From positions 992,001-1,056,000 of the forward strand of contig NZ_JAGGMZ010000001.1 in the NCBI RefSeq assembly GCF_017875735.1: 64,000 nt of DNA, read 5' to 3'. Source of the DNA: Arthrobacter sp. CAN_C5. GTDB taxonomy: Bacteria; Actinomycetota; Actinomycetes; Actinomycetales; Micrococcaceae. Below the pieces are notes generated by a model that searched no databases, was not told where the DNA came from, and was given only the letters and a program-made list of their open reading frames with translations. This document shows, in pieces, positions 43,062 to 53,084 of this stretch. The position numbers and the translations under genes were made by a program. Position 1 is the first letter of the stretch. Each line of letters starts with the position of its first letter.

Positions 43062-44212
43062 GCGTCCAGGGCGGAAACCGGCAGTTCGGGATCGCCCTCC
43101 CGGACTATCCGTGGGACGCCATGGCACCCTACGTGGCGATGGCAGGAGAGCACCCCGACGGCGCGGTCAACCTCTCGATCGGCACCCCGGTGGATCCCAC
43201 ACCCGCCGTCATCCAGGACGCCCTGACCGCAGCCGCTGACGCGCCCGGCTACCCGACCACCCACGGCACCCACGAACTCCGGGTGGCGATCAGTGACTGG
43301 TTTGCCCGCCGCCGGGGAGTCGATGGCTTGGACCCCCTGAACATTCTGCCGACCGTCGGCTCCAAGGAACTCGTCGCCTGGCTGCCCACTCTCCTTGGCC
43401 TGGGCGAGGGCGACGTCGTCGTCCGCCCCACCGTCGCGTATCCCACCTACGACATCGGCGCGCTCCTGACCGGCGCCACAGCAGTGGCCGCCGACGACCT
43501 CTCCACCCTTGACGACGACACCCGTGCGCGGGTGCGGCTGGTGTGGGTCAACTCGCCGGGGAACCCGACCGGCCAGGTGTTGTCAGCCCCCGAGCTGGAG
43601 CGGATTGTCACGGATGCACGGGCGCTCGGAGCCGTCGTCGCATCGGACGAATGCTACGCGGAGCTGGGCTGGGGCGACTGGGACAGCGTGCGCGGTGGCG
43701 AGGCCGTACCCAGTGTGCTCGACCCCCGCGTGAACGGTGGCGACCACACCAACCTGCTGGCCGTCTACTCGTTGAGCAAACAATCCAACATGGCGGGTTA
43801 CCGGGCGGCGTTCACCGCTGGCGACCCGGATCTGATCGCGAACATGGTCAACTCCCGCAAACACGCCGGAATGATTGTGCCCTTCCCTGTTCAGGCTGCC
43901 ATGCGCGCCGCCCTCGGCGACGACGACCATGTGCAGGCCCAGAAGGACCTTTACCGGGTGCGTAGGGAACAACTGATGCCGGCACTCCAGCACTTTGGTC
44001 TGAAGATCCAGGACTCTGCCGCTGGACTGTACCTGTGGGCCACCGCGGGTGAGGACACCTGGACCACCGTCGAACGGTTCGCCCGGCTCGGCATCATCGT
44101 GGGGCCTGGCACCTTCTACGGCGACGCCGGCAAAGGGTTCATCAGGGTGGCCCTGACCGGGACCGACCAGGGCATTGCGGCGGCCGCAGCAAGGCTCACC
44201 GCCGCGCAATGA
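43058..44212 (+). CDS. dapC: Succinyldiaminopimelate aminotransferase
   Basis: DapC converts N-succinyl-L-2-amino-6-ketopimelate to N-succinyl-diaminopimelate in the succinylase branch of lysine and peptidoglycan synthesis. The product is 384 aa. PLP-fold motifs include LSIGTPVDPTP (39-49), NSPGNPTGQVL (165-175), SDECYAELGW and the Schiff-base lysine K241 (YSLSKQSNMAGYRAAF). The reading frame is open further upstream, but that part overlaps fdxA in another frame; the ATG overlapping the fdxA stop is the right start. dapD and dapE lie about 5 kb downstream. Confidence 0.93.
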   Translation: MSVQGGNRQFGIALPDYPWDAMAPYVAMAGEHPDGAVNLSIGTPVDPTPAVIQDALTAAADAPGYPTTHGTHELRVAISDWFARRRGVDGLDPLNILPTVGSKELVAWLPTLLGLGEGDVVVRPTVAYPTYDIGALLTGATAVAADDLSTLDDDTRARVRLVWVNSPGNPTGQVLSAPELERIVTDARALGAVVASDECYAELGWGDWDSVRGGEAVPSVLDPRVNGGDHTNLLAVYSLSKQSNMAGYRAAFTAGDPDLIANMVNSRKHAGMIVPFPVQAAMRAALGDDDHVQAQKDLYRVRREQLMPALQHFGLKIQDSAAGLYLWATAGEDTWTTVERFARLGIIVGPGTFYGDAGKGFIRVALTGTDQGIAAAAARLTAAQ

Positions 44213-44326
44213 GTGTGACGGGGCTGGCGGATTAGCGCTGGGGGTGCCCCTGACGGTAGCGTTTTAGTTGAATGTGCTTTCGATGCCGTAGAGCCAATGC
44301 ATGCCCCACTCCTAGAGGAGAGTTCA

Positions 44327-45610
<1,284 letters not shown>

Positions 45611-45646
45611 CGGTAGCGAACGCCGCATCGGTGTCTTCTGATTAAC

Positions 45647-45692
45647 GACGACGACGGCCGGTCACCTCCTGAGGTGGCCGGCCGTCGTCGTC
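45647..45692. terminator. Bidirectional terminator between gltA and galE
   Basis: A 22-bp stem (45647-45668 with 45671-45692, one G-T pair) with a 2-nt centre lies between the convergent gltA and galE genes. Its arms contain ACGACGACGGCCGG. There is no long T tract, but the stem is very stable. Confidence 0.85.
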
Positions 45693-45717
45693 ATACCCGG
45701 GGGAATCCGGGCGTCTC

Positions 45718-46731
45718 CTAGCTCGCGTAGCCCTGGGGGTTGTGCTTCTGCCAGCGCCAGTGATCCTCGCACATCTGCGACAGCGAACGGTGCGCGGACC
45801 AGCCAAGGTCGGCCAGGGCCGCTGACGGGTCGGCGTAGCTGACCGCCGCGTCGCCGGGCCGGCGGTCAGCGAATTCGTAGGGGATTTCGTGGCCGGCGGC
45901 GGACGAGAAGGCGGCGAGGACTTCCAGGACCGAGGAACCGTTGCCGGTGCCCAGGTTCCAGCGGTGCACCCCGGCGTGGGTGCGCAGGTAGTCGAGGGCG
46001 GCCAGGTGGCCGGCTGCGAGGTCCACCACATGGATGTAGTCGCGGACGCCGGTGCCGTCGGGGGTGGGGTAGTCGTTGCCGAAGACCATTACCTTCTCGC
46101 GGCGGCCCACCGCCACCTGTGCGACGAAGGGCAATAGGTTGTTCGGGATGCCGGTCGGGTCCTCGCCAATCTTGCCCGACTCGTGGGCGCCCACGGGGTT
46201 GAAGTACCGAAGGAGGGCAATGTTCCAGCGGTCGTCCGCTGCGCCAAGGTCGGTGAGGATGTCCTCGATCTGTTCCTTGGTGCGGCCGTAAGGGTTCACA
46301 GCGTCGAGGGGCATCTTCTCGATCAGTGGGACCTCTTCAGAAGCACCGTACACGGTCGCCGAGGAGCTGAAGACCAGGGTCCGCACCTGCCGGGAGTCCA
46401 TGACGCGCAGCAGGTTCAGGGTGCCGCCCACGTTGTTGTGATAGTAATGCAGCGGTTGGGCTACCGACTCGCCGACAGCCTTCAGGCCCGCGAAGTGGAT
46501 GACGGCGTCGATGGCCTCGGCGTCAAACACCGCGGTCAGCGCCGTCTCGTCCAGCAGGTCCACCCGGTGGAAGGTGAGGTCCTTCCCGCTGAGTTCCCGG
46601 ACCCGGTCCAGTGCTGTCTCGGAGGAGTTCATCAGGTTGTCGACCACCACCACCTCGTGTCCCGCGTCGAGGAGGGCGAGTGTCGTATGGGAGCCTATGT
46701 ACCCGCTACCGCCGGTAACCAAAATTTTCAT
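45718..46731 (-). CDS. galE: UDP-glucose 4-epimerase
   Basis: GalE interconverts UDP-glucose and UDP-galactose in galactose use and surface polysaccharide synthesis. The 337-aa SDR enzyme has the NAD-binding GGSGYIGSHT (7-16), SSSATVYG with the catalytic Ser, the Y-x3-K pair in NPYGRTKEQIE, and the substrate-loop motif RYFNPVGAHESG. TAGGCT ends 6 bases before the ATG, which suggests leaderless translation. It converges on gltA. Confidence 0.96.
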   Translation of the reverse strand: MKILVTGGSGYIGSHTTLALLDAGHEVVVVDNLMNSSETALDRVRELSGKDLTFHRVDLLDETALTAVFDAEAIDAVIHFAGLKAVGESVAQPLHYYHNNVGGTLNLLRVMDSRQVRTLVFSSSATVYGASEEVPLIEKMPLDAVNPYGRTKEQIEDILTDLGAADDRWNIALLRYFNPVGAHESGKIGEDPTGIPNNLLPFVAQVAVGRREKVMVFGNDYPTPDGTGVRDYIHVVDLAAGHLAALDYLRTHAGVHRWNLGTGNGSSVLEVLAAFSSAAGHEIPYEFADRRPGDAAVSYADPSAALADLGWSAHRSLSQMCEDHWRWQKHNPQGYAS

Positions 46732-46737
46732 GCTTCC

Positions 46738-46743
46738 AGCCTA
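46738..46743 (-). promoter_or_regulatory. -10 box (TAGGCT) of galE
   Basis: On the minus strand TAGGCT lies 6 bases before the galE ATG. Confidence 0.5.
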
Positions 46744-46847
46744 GTTTGTTCCTGCCATATTGACCTGCTCAACCGCTGGAGGGGTGTGAGAGTTAGGTCT
46801 ACCCTTGAAGGCAGCGGGCCGAGCCCAGGACCGGGTACCGGGAGGGC

Positions 46848-47477
46848 TTGCCGGGAAAGGTTGTGCTGATGATGTCCACCGGTGGGCCCGGATGGCAGGT
46901 CGTTGCTGGTTCATCGCGGGTGCTGCTGTTCGCTCTGTACCTGCGGGACTGCGCCGGGCTGGAGGCGGTGGGAAGCCCCCTGCTGCCGCCGGTGATCCCT
47001 CCGGTGCGCAGGGCAGACCCATGTCAGCTGGTGCACGCGGCGGGTGGGCTGACGGTCCTGCGGATCGAATGGGAGACCTGGTGGTATCAGCTGGTGGGAG
47101 ATTGCTTCGACGCCAAGGCGACCGCTCCGGGGTTCCCTGAACTCGATTCGCTCCCGGCGTTGCAGCTTCTTGCTCGTGCCCACTACGGGGCGGGCCTTGA
47201 CTGGGCCCGCGAACGGCGGACGGAGTACGTTGCCATGGCCGAACGTCGCGGCGGTAGCTTACGGCAGCCGGAACCTTTCGATCAGTTGGTTCATGAGCGG
47301 GAGCTGGAACTGGGCAGGGACGCACGGCCTTTCACGTTGCGGGTGGTTGAACTTCCGCTCAGCGAGGCGCGGGCATGGTTCGTCGAACCCGGTACCCTCC
47401 TGATGAGTCAGGACCTCGCCACCGACCCGCCGACCTTCAGCAGCTACGTGCGACCGGTGGTCGAACTGCTCGCTTAA
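46848..47477 (+). CDS. Hypothetical protein (209 aa)
   Basis: No family was recognised. The protein is soluble-looking, with a small N-terminal hydrophobic strand region (SSRVLLFALYLRDCAGL), a Pro-rich stretch (LLPPVIPPVRRADP) and a C-terminal EPGTLLMSQDLATDPPTF. The long frame, G/C third-position bias and placement between galE (divergent) and a convergent gene support a real gene. The first codon is uncertain; in-frame ATGs follow at 46869 and 46872. Confidence 0.6.
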   Translation: MPGKVVLMMSTGGPGWQVVAGSSRVLLFALYLRDCAGLEAVGSPLLPPVIPPVRRADPCQLVHAAGGLTVLRIEWETWWYQLVGDCFDAKATAPGFPELDSLPALQLLARAHYGAGLDWARERRTEYVAMAERRGGSLRQPEPFDQLVHERELELGRDARPFTLRVVELPLSEARAWFVEPGTLLMSQDLATDPPTFSSYVRPVVELLA

Positions 47478-47491
47478 AGCTAGAACTAGGA

Positions 47492-48373
47492 CTAGGGCTG
47501 TTCGCCGTCGTCGCCAGCGAGCTCGATGCGGATCTGTCCGGTGGTCGTGTCGACGGCGGTCCATCCGTGCCCGGCACGGGTCCATTCGAGGCCTCCGAAG
47601 GCTACCGACTCGATGTGCAGCGCCTTCGCGTTGGCGACCGCCCACTGCGCCGCCGCCCAGCCGGTTGCGCCGGTGGCTTCGAGGATGAGCGATCGGTCAT
47701 CCACCACCGTCGAGCCGAGTGAACCGAAGGCAGTCGCCGCCGCAACCTGGACTGACTCAGGGTCCCCCACCTGGTCGGCACCGCGCAGCACACAGTTGAG
47801 CGACGCGGGGGAGTTGCCGGTGAGGGCCGAAGCGAACGCCCGGCCCTCCGCCTCATGGTCGGCGTAGGCGTCAGGCAGCGCGCTGCGCTGCACCGCCTGC
47901 GCAGCCTCAGTGATGGGCAGCGACTCGTACCCCGGAATGTCCAGCAGGGCGTCGTAAAACGCGCCGGCAGCATAGAGCGGGTCCTGCACCTGATCGTCGG
48001 TACCCCACCCCTGGGAGGGGCGCTGCTGGAAAAGACCCCGCGAGTCTGGGCCGGCGTCGTCCCCGTAGTCGAGGTTGCGCAGCCCCGACTCCTGGACGGC
48101 CGTGGCCAGCGCAATCGATGCGGCGCGGGCGGGAAGGCCACGCGCCACCGCCACCGCCACGATCAGGGAGGCGTTCTGTGCCTGTTCGAGGCCCAGCTCG
48201 TACGTGTCGTTGCCGACGACGGCGGTGCACCGTTCCCGCACCAGGACCTCCGAGGAATTCACCTGGCTGACGGCGAGGTAGATCCCACCCGTCAACACCG
48301 CCAGCAGAATGACGAGGACAATCGCAGTCTTCCGGCGGCGGCGTCGACGTGCCTCGGCCTTCGTGTACGCCAT
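47492..48373 (-). CDS. Lytic-transglycosylase-like membrane-anchored protein
   Basis: This 293-aa protein has a very basic N-terminus (KAEARRRRRRK) followed by one TM (TAIVLVILLAVLTGGIYLAVS) and a domain with ALATAVQESGLRNLDYG, the conserved GLFQQRPSQGWGT and DPLYAAGAFYDALLDIPGY. This matches a widespread actinobacterial family with a lysozyme-like fold; the Glu in VQESG is the likely catalytic residue. It is sometimes misnamed in databases. The role is probably peptidoglycan cleavage. It lies 7 bp downstream of dapD and may share its transcript. Confidence 0.75.
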   Translation of the reverse strand: MAYTKAEARRRRRRKTAIVLVILLAVLTGGIYLAVSQVNSSEVLVRERCTAVVGNDTYELGLEQAQNASLIVAVAVARGLPARAASIALATAVQESGLRNLDYGDDAGPDSRGLFQQRPSQGWGTDDQVQDPLYAAGAFYDALLDIPGYESLPITEAAQAVQRSALPDAYADHEAEGRAFASALTGNSPASLNCVLRGADQVGDPESVQVAAATAFGSLGSTVVDDRSLILEATGATGWAAAQWAVANAKALHIESVAFGGLEWTRAGHGWTAVDTTTGQIRIELAGDDGEQP

Positions 48374-48380
48374 CGGCTAA

Positions 48381-49340
48381 CTAGTTGGCGTGCAGCACTG
48401 AGTTCAGGGCGACGCCGTGGCCGCTGCGGGGACGGGCTTCGACGACGCCGGTGGCCGAGTTGCGGAGGAACAGGAGGTGCGATTCGCCGGAGAGCTCGGA
48501 CGCCTTGATCACGCGCGCGTCCGGCAGGGTCACCTTGGTGCCGGCGGTGATGTACAGCCCGGCTTCGACGACGCAGTCGTCGCCCAGGGAGATACCGATG
48601 CCGGCCTGCGCACCGAGGAGGCACCTCTCGCCGATGGAGACGCGTTCCTTGCCCCCGCCGGAGAGGGTGCCCATGATGGAGGCCCCGCCGCCGATGTCCG
48701 AGCCGTCGCCCACCACCACTCCGGCGGAAATACGGCCCTCAACCATCGAGTGTCCGAGGGTACCGGCATTGAAGTTGACGAATCCCTCGTGCATCACCGT
48801 GGTTCCGTCGGCGAGGTGGGCGCCCAGGCGAACCCGGTCGGCGTCAGCAATACGGACGCCGGTGGGCACCACGTAATCAACCATCCGGGGGAACTTGTCC
48901 ACCCCGTAGACCACCACGGCGCCGCGGGAGCGCAACCGCAGGCGGGTGGTGTCAAAGTCCTTCACCGGGCAGGGGCCGAAGTTGGTCCACACCACGTTGG
49001 CCAGGAGGCCAAACAGTCCGTCGAGGTTGATCGAGTTGGGAGCGGCGAGCCGATGGGACAGCAGGTGCAGACGCAGGTAGGAATCGGCAGCGTCGGCTGG
49101 CGGGGCATCCAGATCGCTCTGCACCTGGACTACCTCCTGGCTGGTGCCGCGGAGGTCATCGGGGCCGGCCAGGGCAGTGAGGGAGTCCCTGAGATCCTCC
49201 TGGGTGGAACCGCCAAGCTCCGGGCGGGGGAACCACACGTCGAGGACTGTGCGGTCGGCGGTGAGGGTCGCCAGGCCAAGTCCGTGGGCTGAGCGGGGGC
49301 CAGAATGGGCTGGGGCGGGGGCTGTGGCTCGTTCAGTCAT
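48381..49340 (-). CDS. dapD: Tetrahydrodipicolinate N-succinyltransferase
   Basis: DapD uses succinyl-CoA to commit tetrahydrodipicolinate to the succinylase route of DAP/lysine synthesis. The 319-aa protein has the left-handed beta-helix hexapeptide repeats ([52 protein letters not shown]) and the mycobacterial-type N-terminal domain. The C-terminus SVLHAN is typical. It is divergent from dapE, with 33 bp between the two start codons. TAGACT lies 7 bases before the ATG. Confidence 0.95.
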   Translation of the reverse strand: MTERATAPAPAHSGPRSAHGLGLATLTADRTVLDVWFPRPELGGSTQEDLRDSLTALAGPDDLRGTSQEVVQVQSDLDAPPADAADSYLRLHLLSHRLAAPNSINLDGLFGLLANVVWTNFGPCPVKDFDTTRLRLRSRGAVVVYGVDKFPRMVDYVVPTGVRIADADRVRLGAHLADGTTVMHEGFVNFNAGTLGHSMVEGRISAGVVVGDGSDIGGGASIMGTLSGGGKERVSIGERCLLGAQAGIGISLGDDCVVEAGLYITAGTKVTLPDARVIKASELSGESHLLFLRNSATGVVEARPRSGHGVALNSVLHAN

Positions 49341-49347
49341 GGCCTCA

Positions 49348-49353
49348 AGTCTA
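49348..49353 (-). promoter_or_regulatory. -10 box (TAGACT) of dapD
   Basis: It lies 7 bases before the dapD ATG. Its matching -35 would fall near 49371-49376, inside the first codons of dapE. Confidence 0.55.
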
Positions 49354-49361
49354 CCGAGCGA

Positions 49362-49367
49362 TAGGCT
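49362..49367 (+). promoter_or_regulatory. -10 box (TAGGCT) of dapE
   Basis: It lies 6 bases before the dapE ATG. Its -35 would fall near 49339-49344, overlapping the dapD start codon, so the two promoters interlock. Confidence 0.55.
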
Positions 49368-49373
49368 GGATCA

Positions 49374-50465
49374 ATGACCGCACACCTTCCCCCCGCCCTT
49401 GATCTGACCGCCGATGTTGCCCTCCTGACCGCCTCGCTGCTGGACATCGAGAGCGTTTCAGGGAACGAGCTCACCCTTGCCGATGCCGTTGAGACCGCAC
49501 TGCGGGGGTACCCCCACCTGGAGGTGGTGCGCGACGGCGACTCGATAATCGCCCGGACCTCGCTGGGCCGGGCGGAACGGGTGATCCTCGCGGGCCATTT
49601 GGATACTGTCCCCCTGCCGACGGTGCCGGGCTCCCGCGGCACCGTGCCGAGCACCTGGGACGGGGAGGTCCTCTACGGCCGTGGCGCGACCGATATGAAG
49701 GGCGGCGTGGCGGTGCAGCTGGCCCTGGCCGCAGAGCTGACCGCGCCCGCCCGCGACATCACCTATGTGTTTTACGACCACGAGGAAGTGGAAGCCTCGC
49801 TCAGTGGGCTGGGCCGACTGGTCGAACGGTTCCCGGACTGGCTGACGGCCGAATTCGCTGTGCTGCTGGAACCCACCGACGGCACCGTGGAGGGTGGGTG
49901 TAACGGCACCGCCCGTTTCAACGTCACCACCACCGGGCGGGCCGCGCACTCCGCCCGGGCCTGGATGGGGGAGAACGCCATCCACGCCGCAGCCGACATT
50001 CTCGCCCGGCTGCGGGACCACGAGCCGTTGACTGTCGACGTCGATGGCCTGGCCTACCGCGAAAGCCTCAATGCCGTGATGATCAAGGGTGGCACGGCGG
50101 GGAACGTCATTCCGGACCGGACGGTGATTGAGGTCAACTACCGGTTTGCGCCCGACAAGACGCCCGACGACGCGGAGGCGTACGTCAGGGCAGTGCTGGC
50201 GGGCTACAACATCGAACGAACCGATGCAGCAGCCGGCGCACGTCCGGGCCTGAACCATCCGGCGGCTGCCGACTTCGTCGCGGCGGTGGGAGCCGAGCCC
50301 AAGCCGAAGTACGGCTGGACCGACGTCGCAAGGTTCAGCGAACTGGGTATCCCCGCCGTGAATTTTGGGCCCGGCGACCCCTTGCTGGCCCATTCCGACA
50401 ATGAGCATGTAAGCGCCGACGAGATCAGGCAGTGTCTGGGTGCCCTGCGGACCTGGCTGGGCTAA
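49374..50465 (+). CDS. dapE: Succinyl-diaminopimelate desuccinylase
   Basis: DapE removes succinate to give LL-diaminopimelate. The 363-aa M20-family zinc enzyme has the first metal motif ILAGHLDTVPLP, the bridging Asp in LYGRGATDMKGG, and the acidic pair in FYDHEEVEASLSGLG. The dimerisation-domain signature RAAHSARAWMGENAIHAA and the C-terminal metal His (NFGPGDPLLAHSDNEHV) are also present. It is followed by a 21-bp perfect hairpin. Confidence 0.95.
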   Translation: MTAHLPPALDLTADVALLTASLLDIESVSGNELTLADAVETALRGYPHLEVVRDGDSIIARTSLGRAERVILAGHLDTVPLPTVPGSRGTVPSTWDGEVLYGRGATDMKGGVAVQLALAAELTAPARDITYVFYDHEEVEASLSGLGRLVERFPDWLTAEFAVLLEPTDGTVEGGCNGTARFNVTTTGRAAHSARAWMGENAIHAAADILARLRDHEPLTVDVDGLAYRESLNAVMIKGGTAGNVIPDRTVIEVNYRFAPDKTPDDAEAYVRAVLAGYNIERTDAAAGARPGLNHPAAADFVAAVGAEPKPKYGWTDVARFSELGIPAVNFGPGDPLLAHSDNEHVSADEIRQCLGALRTWLG

Positions 50466-50492
50466 AGCCCCCTTCCGCAAGGCTCCCTGACG

Positions 50493-50540
50493 AAAAGAGT
50501 GCGGCTACACCCCCCTCCTGGGGTGTAGCCGCACTCTTTT
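50493..50540 (+). terminator. Bidirectional terminator between dapE and gluD
   Basis: A 21-bp perfect stem (50493-50513 with 50520-50540) has a 6-nt loop, AAAA at the left base and TTTT at the right, so it works in both directions for these convergent genes. Confidence 0.92.
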
Positions 50541-50567
50541 GTATCGCGAAGTAAACGTCGCGGGCGA

Positions 50568-51434
50568 TCAGGGTACTGGGGCAGCGGCCGCCAGTTCCGG
50601 ATCCTCGGTCTTCTTCACCTTTCGACCGGTCCTGAAGCTCAGGAGCGTAGAGAGCCTGTTGGCGACCGATGACAGGATGAAGTTGATCAGGATAAAGATG
50701 AACGCTGCAATCAACAGGGACTGCAGCAGGTTTCCTTCACCCACCCCGAGTCGACGTGAGTACTGCAGCAGCTCGGCGTAGCCAATGATGTAACCCAACG
50801 CGGAGTCCTTGAGGATGACCACGAACTGGCTGACCATTGCCGGCAGCATTGCCACCAGCGCCTGGGGAATCTCGACGCTCCGCAGGGACTTGCCGGGCGT
50901 CATGCCGATCGCCATGGCTGCCTCACGCTGTCCCTTCGGGAGGCCATGGACGCCCGAACGGACCAGCTCGGCAATTACCGAACCGTTGTAGAGAGTCAGC
51001 GCCGTGACAACGGACACGAAAATCGGGTCCTCAATGAATGGCACCTGCGACAGTGCCAGCCACAGGAAGATCATCATCAGCAGGACCGGCACAGCGCGAA
51101 GGAATTCGACCACCAGTCCGGCGAACCAGCGGATCGGGGCAATGTGGGACAGCCGGCCGACGCCGAATAGCAGACCGAAGGCGATTGACGTTACGACCGC
51201 CACCGCTGCTGCCTTGAGGGTGCTGAGAAGGCCGGGGAGGATAAAGAACTCCCAGGTCCGCCACTCAAGGAAGGGAGTCCATTTTGCTGCGGCGAATTGC
51301 CCTTGCCCGGCCAGTGCGACGACGACGAAGGCCAGGAGTCCGACGACCAGCAGGACGCCGGCAATGTTGCCGAGGAGAATGCGACGCTTGCCCTTGGGCC
51401 CGGGGGCATCGAATAGAACCTGTTGAGCGCTCAT
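50568..51434 (-). CDS. gluD: Glutamate-type amino-acid ABC transporter permease
   Basis: This 288-aa permease of the polar amino-acid family has a cytoplasmic leader, TM1 (ILLGNIAGVLLVVGLLAFVVVAL) and the HisMQ-type EAA loop REAAMAIGMTPGKSLRSVEIPQAL. The C-terminal charged tail (GRKVKKTEDPELAAA) is like corynebacterial GluD. It overlaps gluC by 4 bases. With gluC, gluB and gluA it forms a complete glutamate/glutamine-type importer in one operon. Confidence 0.92.
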   Translation of the reverse strand: MSAQQVLFDAPGPKGKRRILLGNIAGVLLVVGLLAFVVVALAGQGQFAAAKWTPFLEWRTWEFFILPGLLSTLKAAAVAVVTSIAFGLLFGVGRLSHIAPIRWFAGLVVEFLRAVPVLLMMIFLWLALSQVPFIEDPIFVSVVTALTLYNGSVIAELVRSGVHGLPKGQREAAMAIGMTPGKSLRSVEIPQALVAMLPAMVSQFVVILKDSALGYIIGYAELLQYSRRLGVGEGNLLQSLLIAAFIFILINFILSSVANRLSTLLSFRTGRKVKKTEDPELAAAAPVP

Positions 51435-52105
51435 CGTGCCACCGCCAGTTTCTTCGACAACCAGGTTGTCAGCAGGCCAATGGGGACCACGATGATCACG
51501 AACCCCATGGCGAAGACGAAGAAGATCGGGATCACCAGGTCGCCTCTGAACTCGATCATTTCCTTCATCAGGTTCGATGACTCGACGACAGACCCAGCAA
51601 ATGCGACAGTCGAGTTCTTGGTGAGGGCGATCAGGACGTTACCCAGCGGTGCGACGGCGCCGCGGAGCGCCTGGGGGAGGATGACCAGGCGTGCAGCCGG
51701 GAGGAAGCTGAGCCCGATGGCACGGGCGGCCTCGGCCTGGCCGAGCGGGACGGTGTTCACGCCGCTGCGGATCGCTTCACAGACGAAAGCGGCGTGGTAG
51801 ATACTCAGCCCCAGGATGGCGAGGCGGAGAAAGTTCACCTGGAAGTCTTCGGCCAGGACAACGTTCAGCTGCCCCCAGAGCCCGAGAACACCGAAGGCAA
51901 TAATCACCGTGAGCGGTGTGTTCCGGAAGATGTTCACGTACGCTGCCCCGAACCACTGCAGGCTGGCGATCGGCGAGATGCGCATCAGCGCAAGAATGGT
52001 TCCCAGGATAAATGACCAGATAGCGGCCCAAAACGTCAGCTGGATATTGACCCAGAACGCTCCTGCGACGTCGTACGTCTCAAAGAGCGATAGGAAATTA
52101 TCCAT
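51431..52105 (-). CDS. gluC: Glutamate-type amino-acid ABC transporter permease
   Basis: This 224-aa partner permease has MDNFLSLFETYDVAGAFWVNIQLTFWAAIWS at the N-terminus and the EAA loop QAEAARAIGLSFLPAARLVILPQAL. A pairing of GluC and GluD in this order and orientation is typical of actinobacteria. A hairpin precedes it, between gluB and gluC, so the permeases are expected at lower level than the binding protein. Confidence 0.93.
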   Translation of the reverse strand: MDNFLSLFETYDVAGAFWVNIQLTFWAAIWSFILGTILALMRISPIASLQWFGAAYVNIFRNTPLTVIIAFGVLGLWGQLNVVLAEDFQVNFLRLAILGLSIYHAAFVCEAIRSGVNTVPLGQAEAARAIGLSFLPAARLVILPQALRGAVAPLGNVLIALTKNSTVAFAGSVVESSNLMKEMIEFRGDLVIPIFFVFAMGFVIIVVPIGLLTTWLSKKLAVAR

Positions 52106-52131
52106 GGTTCACCTCTTCCGTGGTGGTGAAA

Positions 52132-52171
52132 TGCCTTGACGGGGCGACCACAGGGTCACCCCGCCAAGGCA
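52132..52171 (-). terminator. Attenuator-like hairpin between gluB and gluC
   Basis: TGCCTTG-A-CGGGG-C-GACC pairs with GGGTC-A-CCCCG-C-CAAGGCA around an ACA loop, with three mismatched positions. The position fits partial termination after the binding-protein gene. Confidence 0.7.
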
Positions 52172-52186
52172 TTAAACGGTTGGAGC

Positions 52187-53032
52187 CTAGGCGCAGGCGT
52201 CAGGTTCTGGTGGGTTCAGTTCTTCGTTGTATGAGTAGTCAGCACCCTCGGTGTTGGCCATGATGGCATCTTCCCAGGCGCCGTCGTCGATCATCTGGAC
52301 GATCGCGGCGTTGATGTCTTCACACATGTCGCTGCCCTTGGGGAGGCCAACTCCGTAGTTCTCCTCGGAGAACGGGTTACCGACCACCTTGAAGTTGCCA
52401 GCGTTGGCTTCCTGGGAGGCGAGGCCGGCCAGGATGATGTCATCGGTGGTGACGGCGTCAATCTGGCCGCCGCCCATCAGTGAGACACACTCCGCGTAGC
52501 CGGGCTGCTCCACCAGGTTCGCGTCAGCGCCGAACTCTTCGTTGATGCGTGCGGCCGAGGTTGAACCGGCAACTGAGCAGAGGTTCTTGCCGGTCAGCGC
52601 CTCCGGGCCCGTAATCTCTTCATCATCGGCGCGGACGAGGAGGTCCTGGCCAGCGACGAAGTAGGGTCCGGCGAAATCGACGGTCTCTTTGCGCTCGTCG
52701 GTGATGGAGTAGGTCGCGAAGATCATGTCCACCTCGCCGGTGGAGAGCAGGTTTTCACGGTTGGCTGAGGGAGCCTCAACGAATTCGATCTGATCCTCTT
52801 CGTAGCCAAGTTCAGCGGCTACGTACTTGGCCACGTCGACGTCGAAGCCGGAGTACTCGCCGCCCTCATCGAAGCCGAGTCCCGGCTGGTCGAACTTGAT
52901 ACCGATGCGGATGCTGTCGGAGGCTGCTTCCGAACCGGTGTCGTCGCTGGCCTCGTCCCCTCCGCCACAGGCGGAAAGGGTGAGTGCGGCTGCAGCAGCC
53001 ATGGCGGCTACTGCATAACGGGGCTTGCGCAT
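52187..53032 (-). CDS. gluB: Glutamate-type substrate-binding lipoprotein
   Basis: This family 3 solute-binding protein of about 281 aa starts at the ATG at 53032 (MRKPRYAVAAMAAAAALTLS) and has lipobox LSAC (C22) followed by a Gly/Asp-rich linker. Domain features are IKFDQPGLGFDEGGEYSGFDVDVAKYVA, IFATYSITDERKETVDFAGPYF and the hinge region GKNLCSVAGSTSA. An upstream frame extension to 53095 lacks support. Specificity for glutamate is inferred from the operon layout and sequence type. Confidence 0.93.
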   Translation of the reverse strand: MRKPRYAVAAMAAAAALTLSACGGGDEASDDTGSEAASDSIRIGIKFDQPGLGFDEGGEYSGFDVDVAKYVAAELGYEEDQIEFVEAPSANRENLLSTGEVDMIFATYSITDERKETVDFAGPYFVAGQDLLVRADDEEITGPEALTGKNLCSVAGSTSAARINEEFGADANLVEQPGYAECVSLMGGGQIDAVTTDDIILAGLASQEANAGNFKVVGNPFSEENYGVGLPKGSDMCEDINAAIVQMIDDGAWEDAIMANTEGADYSYNEELNPPEPDACA

Positions 53033-53084
53033 GATTTCTCCTTGCGTTCGTCTATTTATTGAAATTTTTTCGGTGCGGTGGCAG

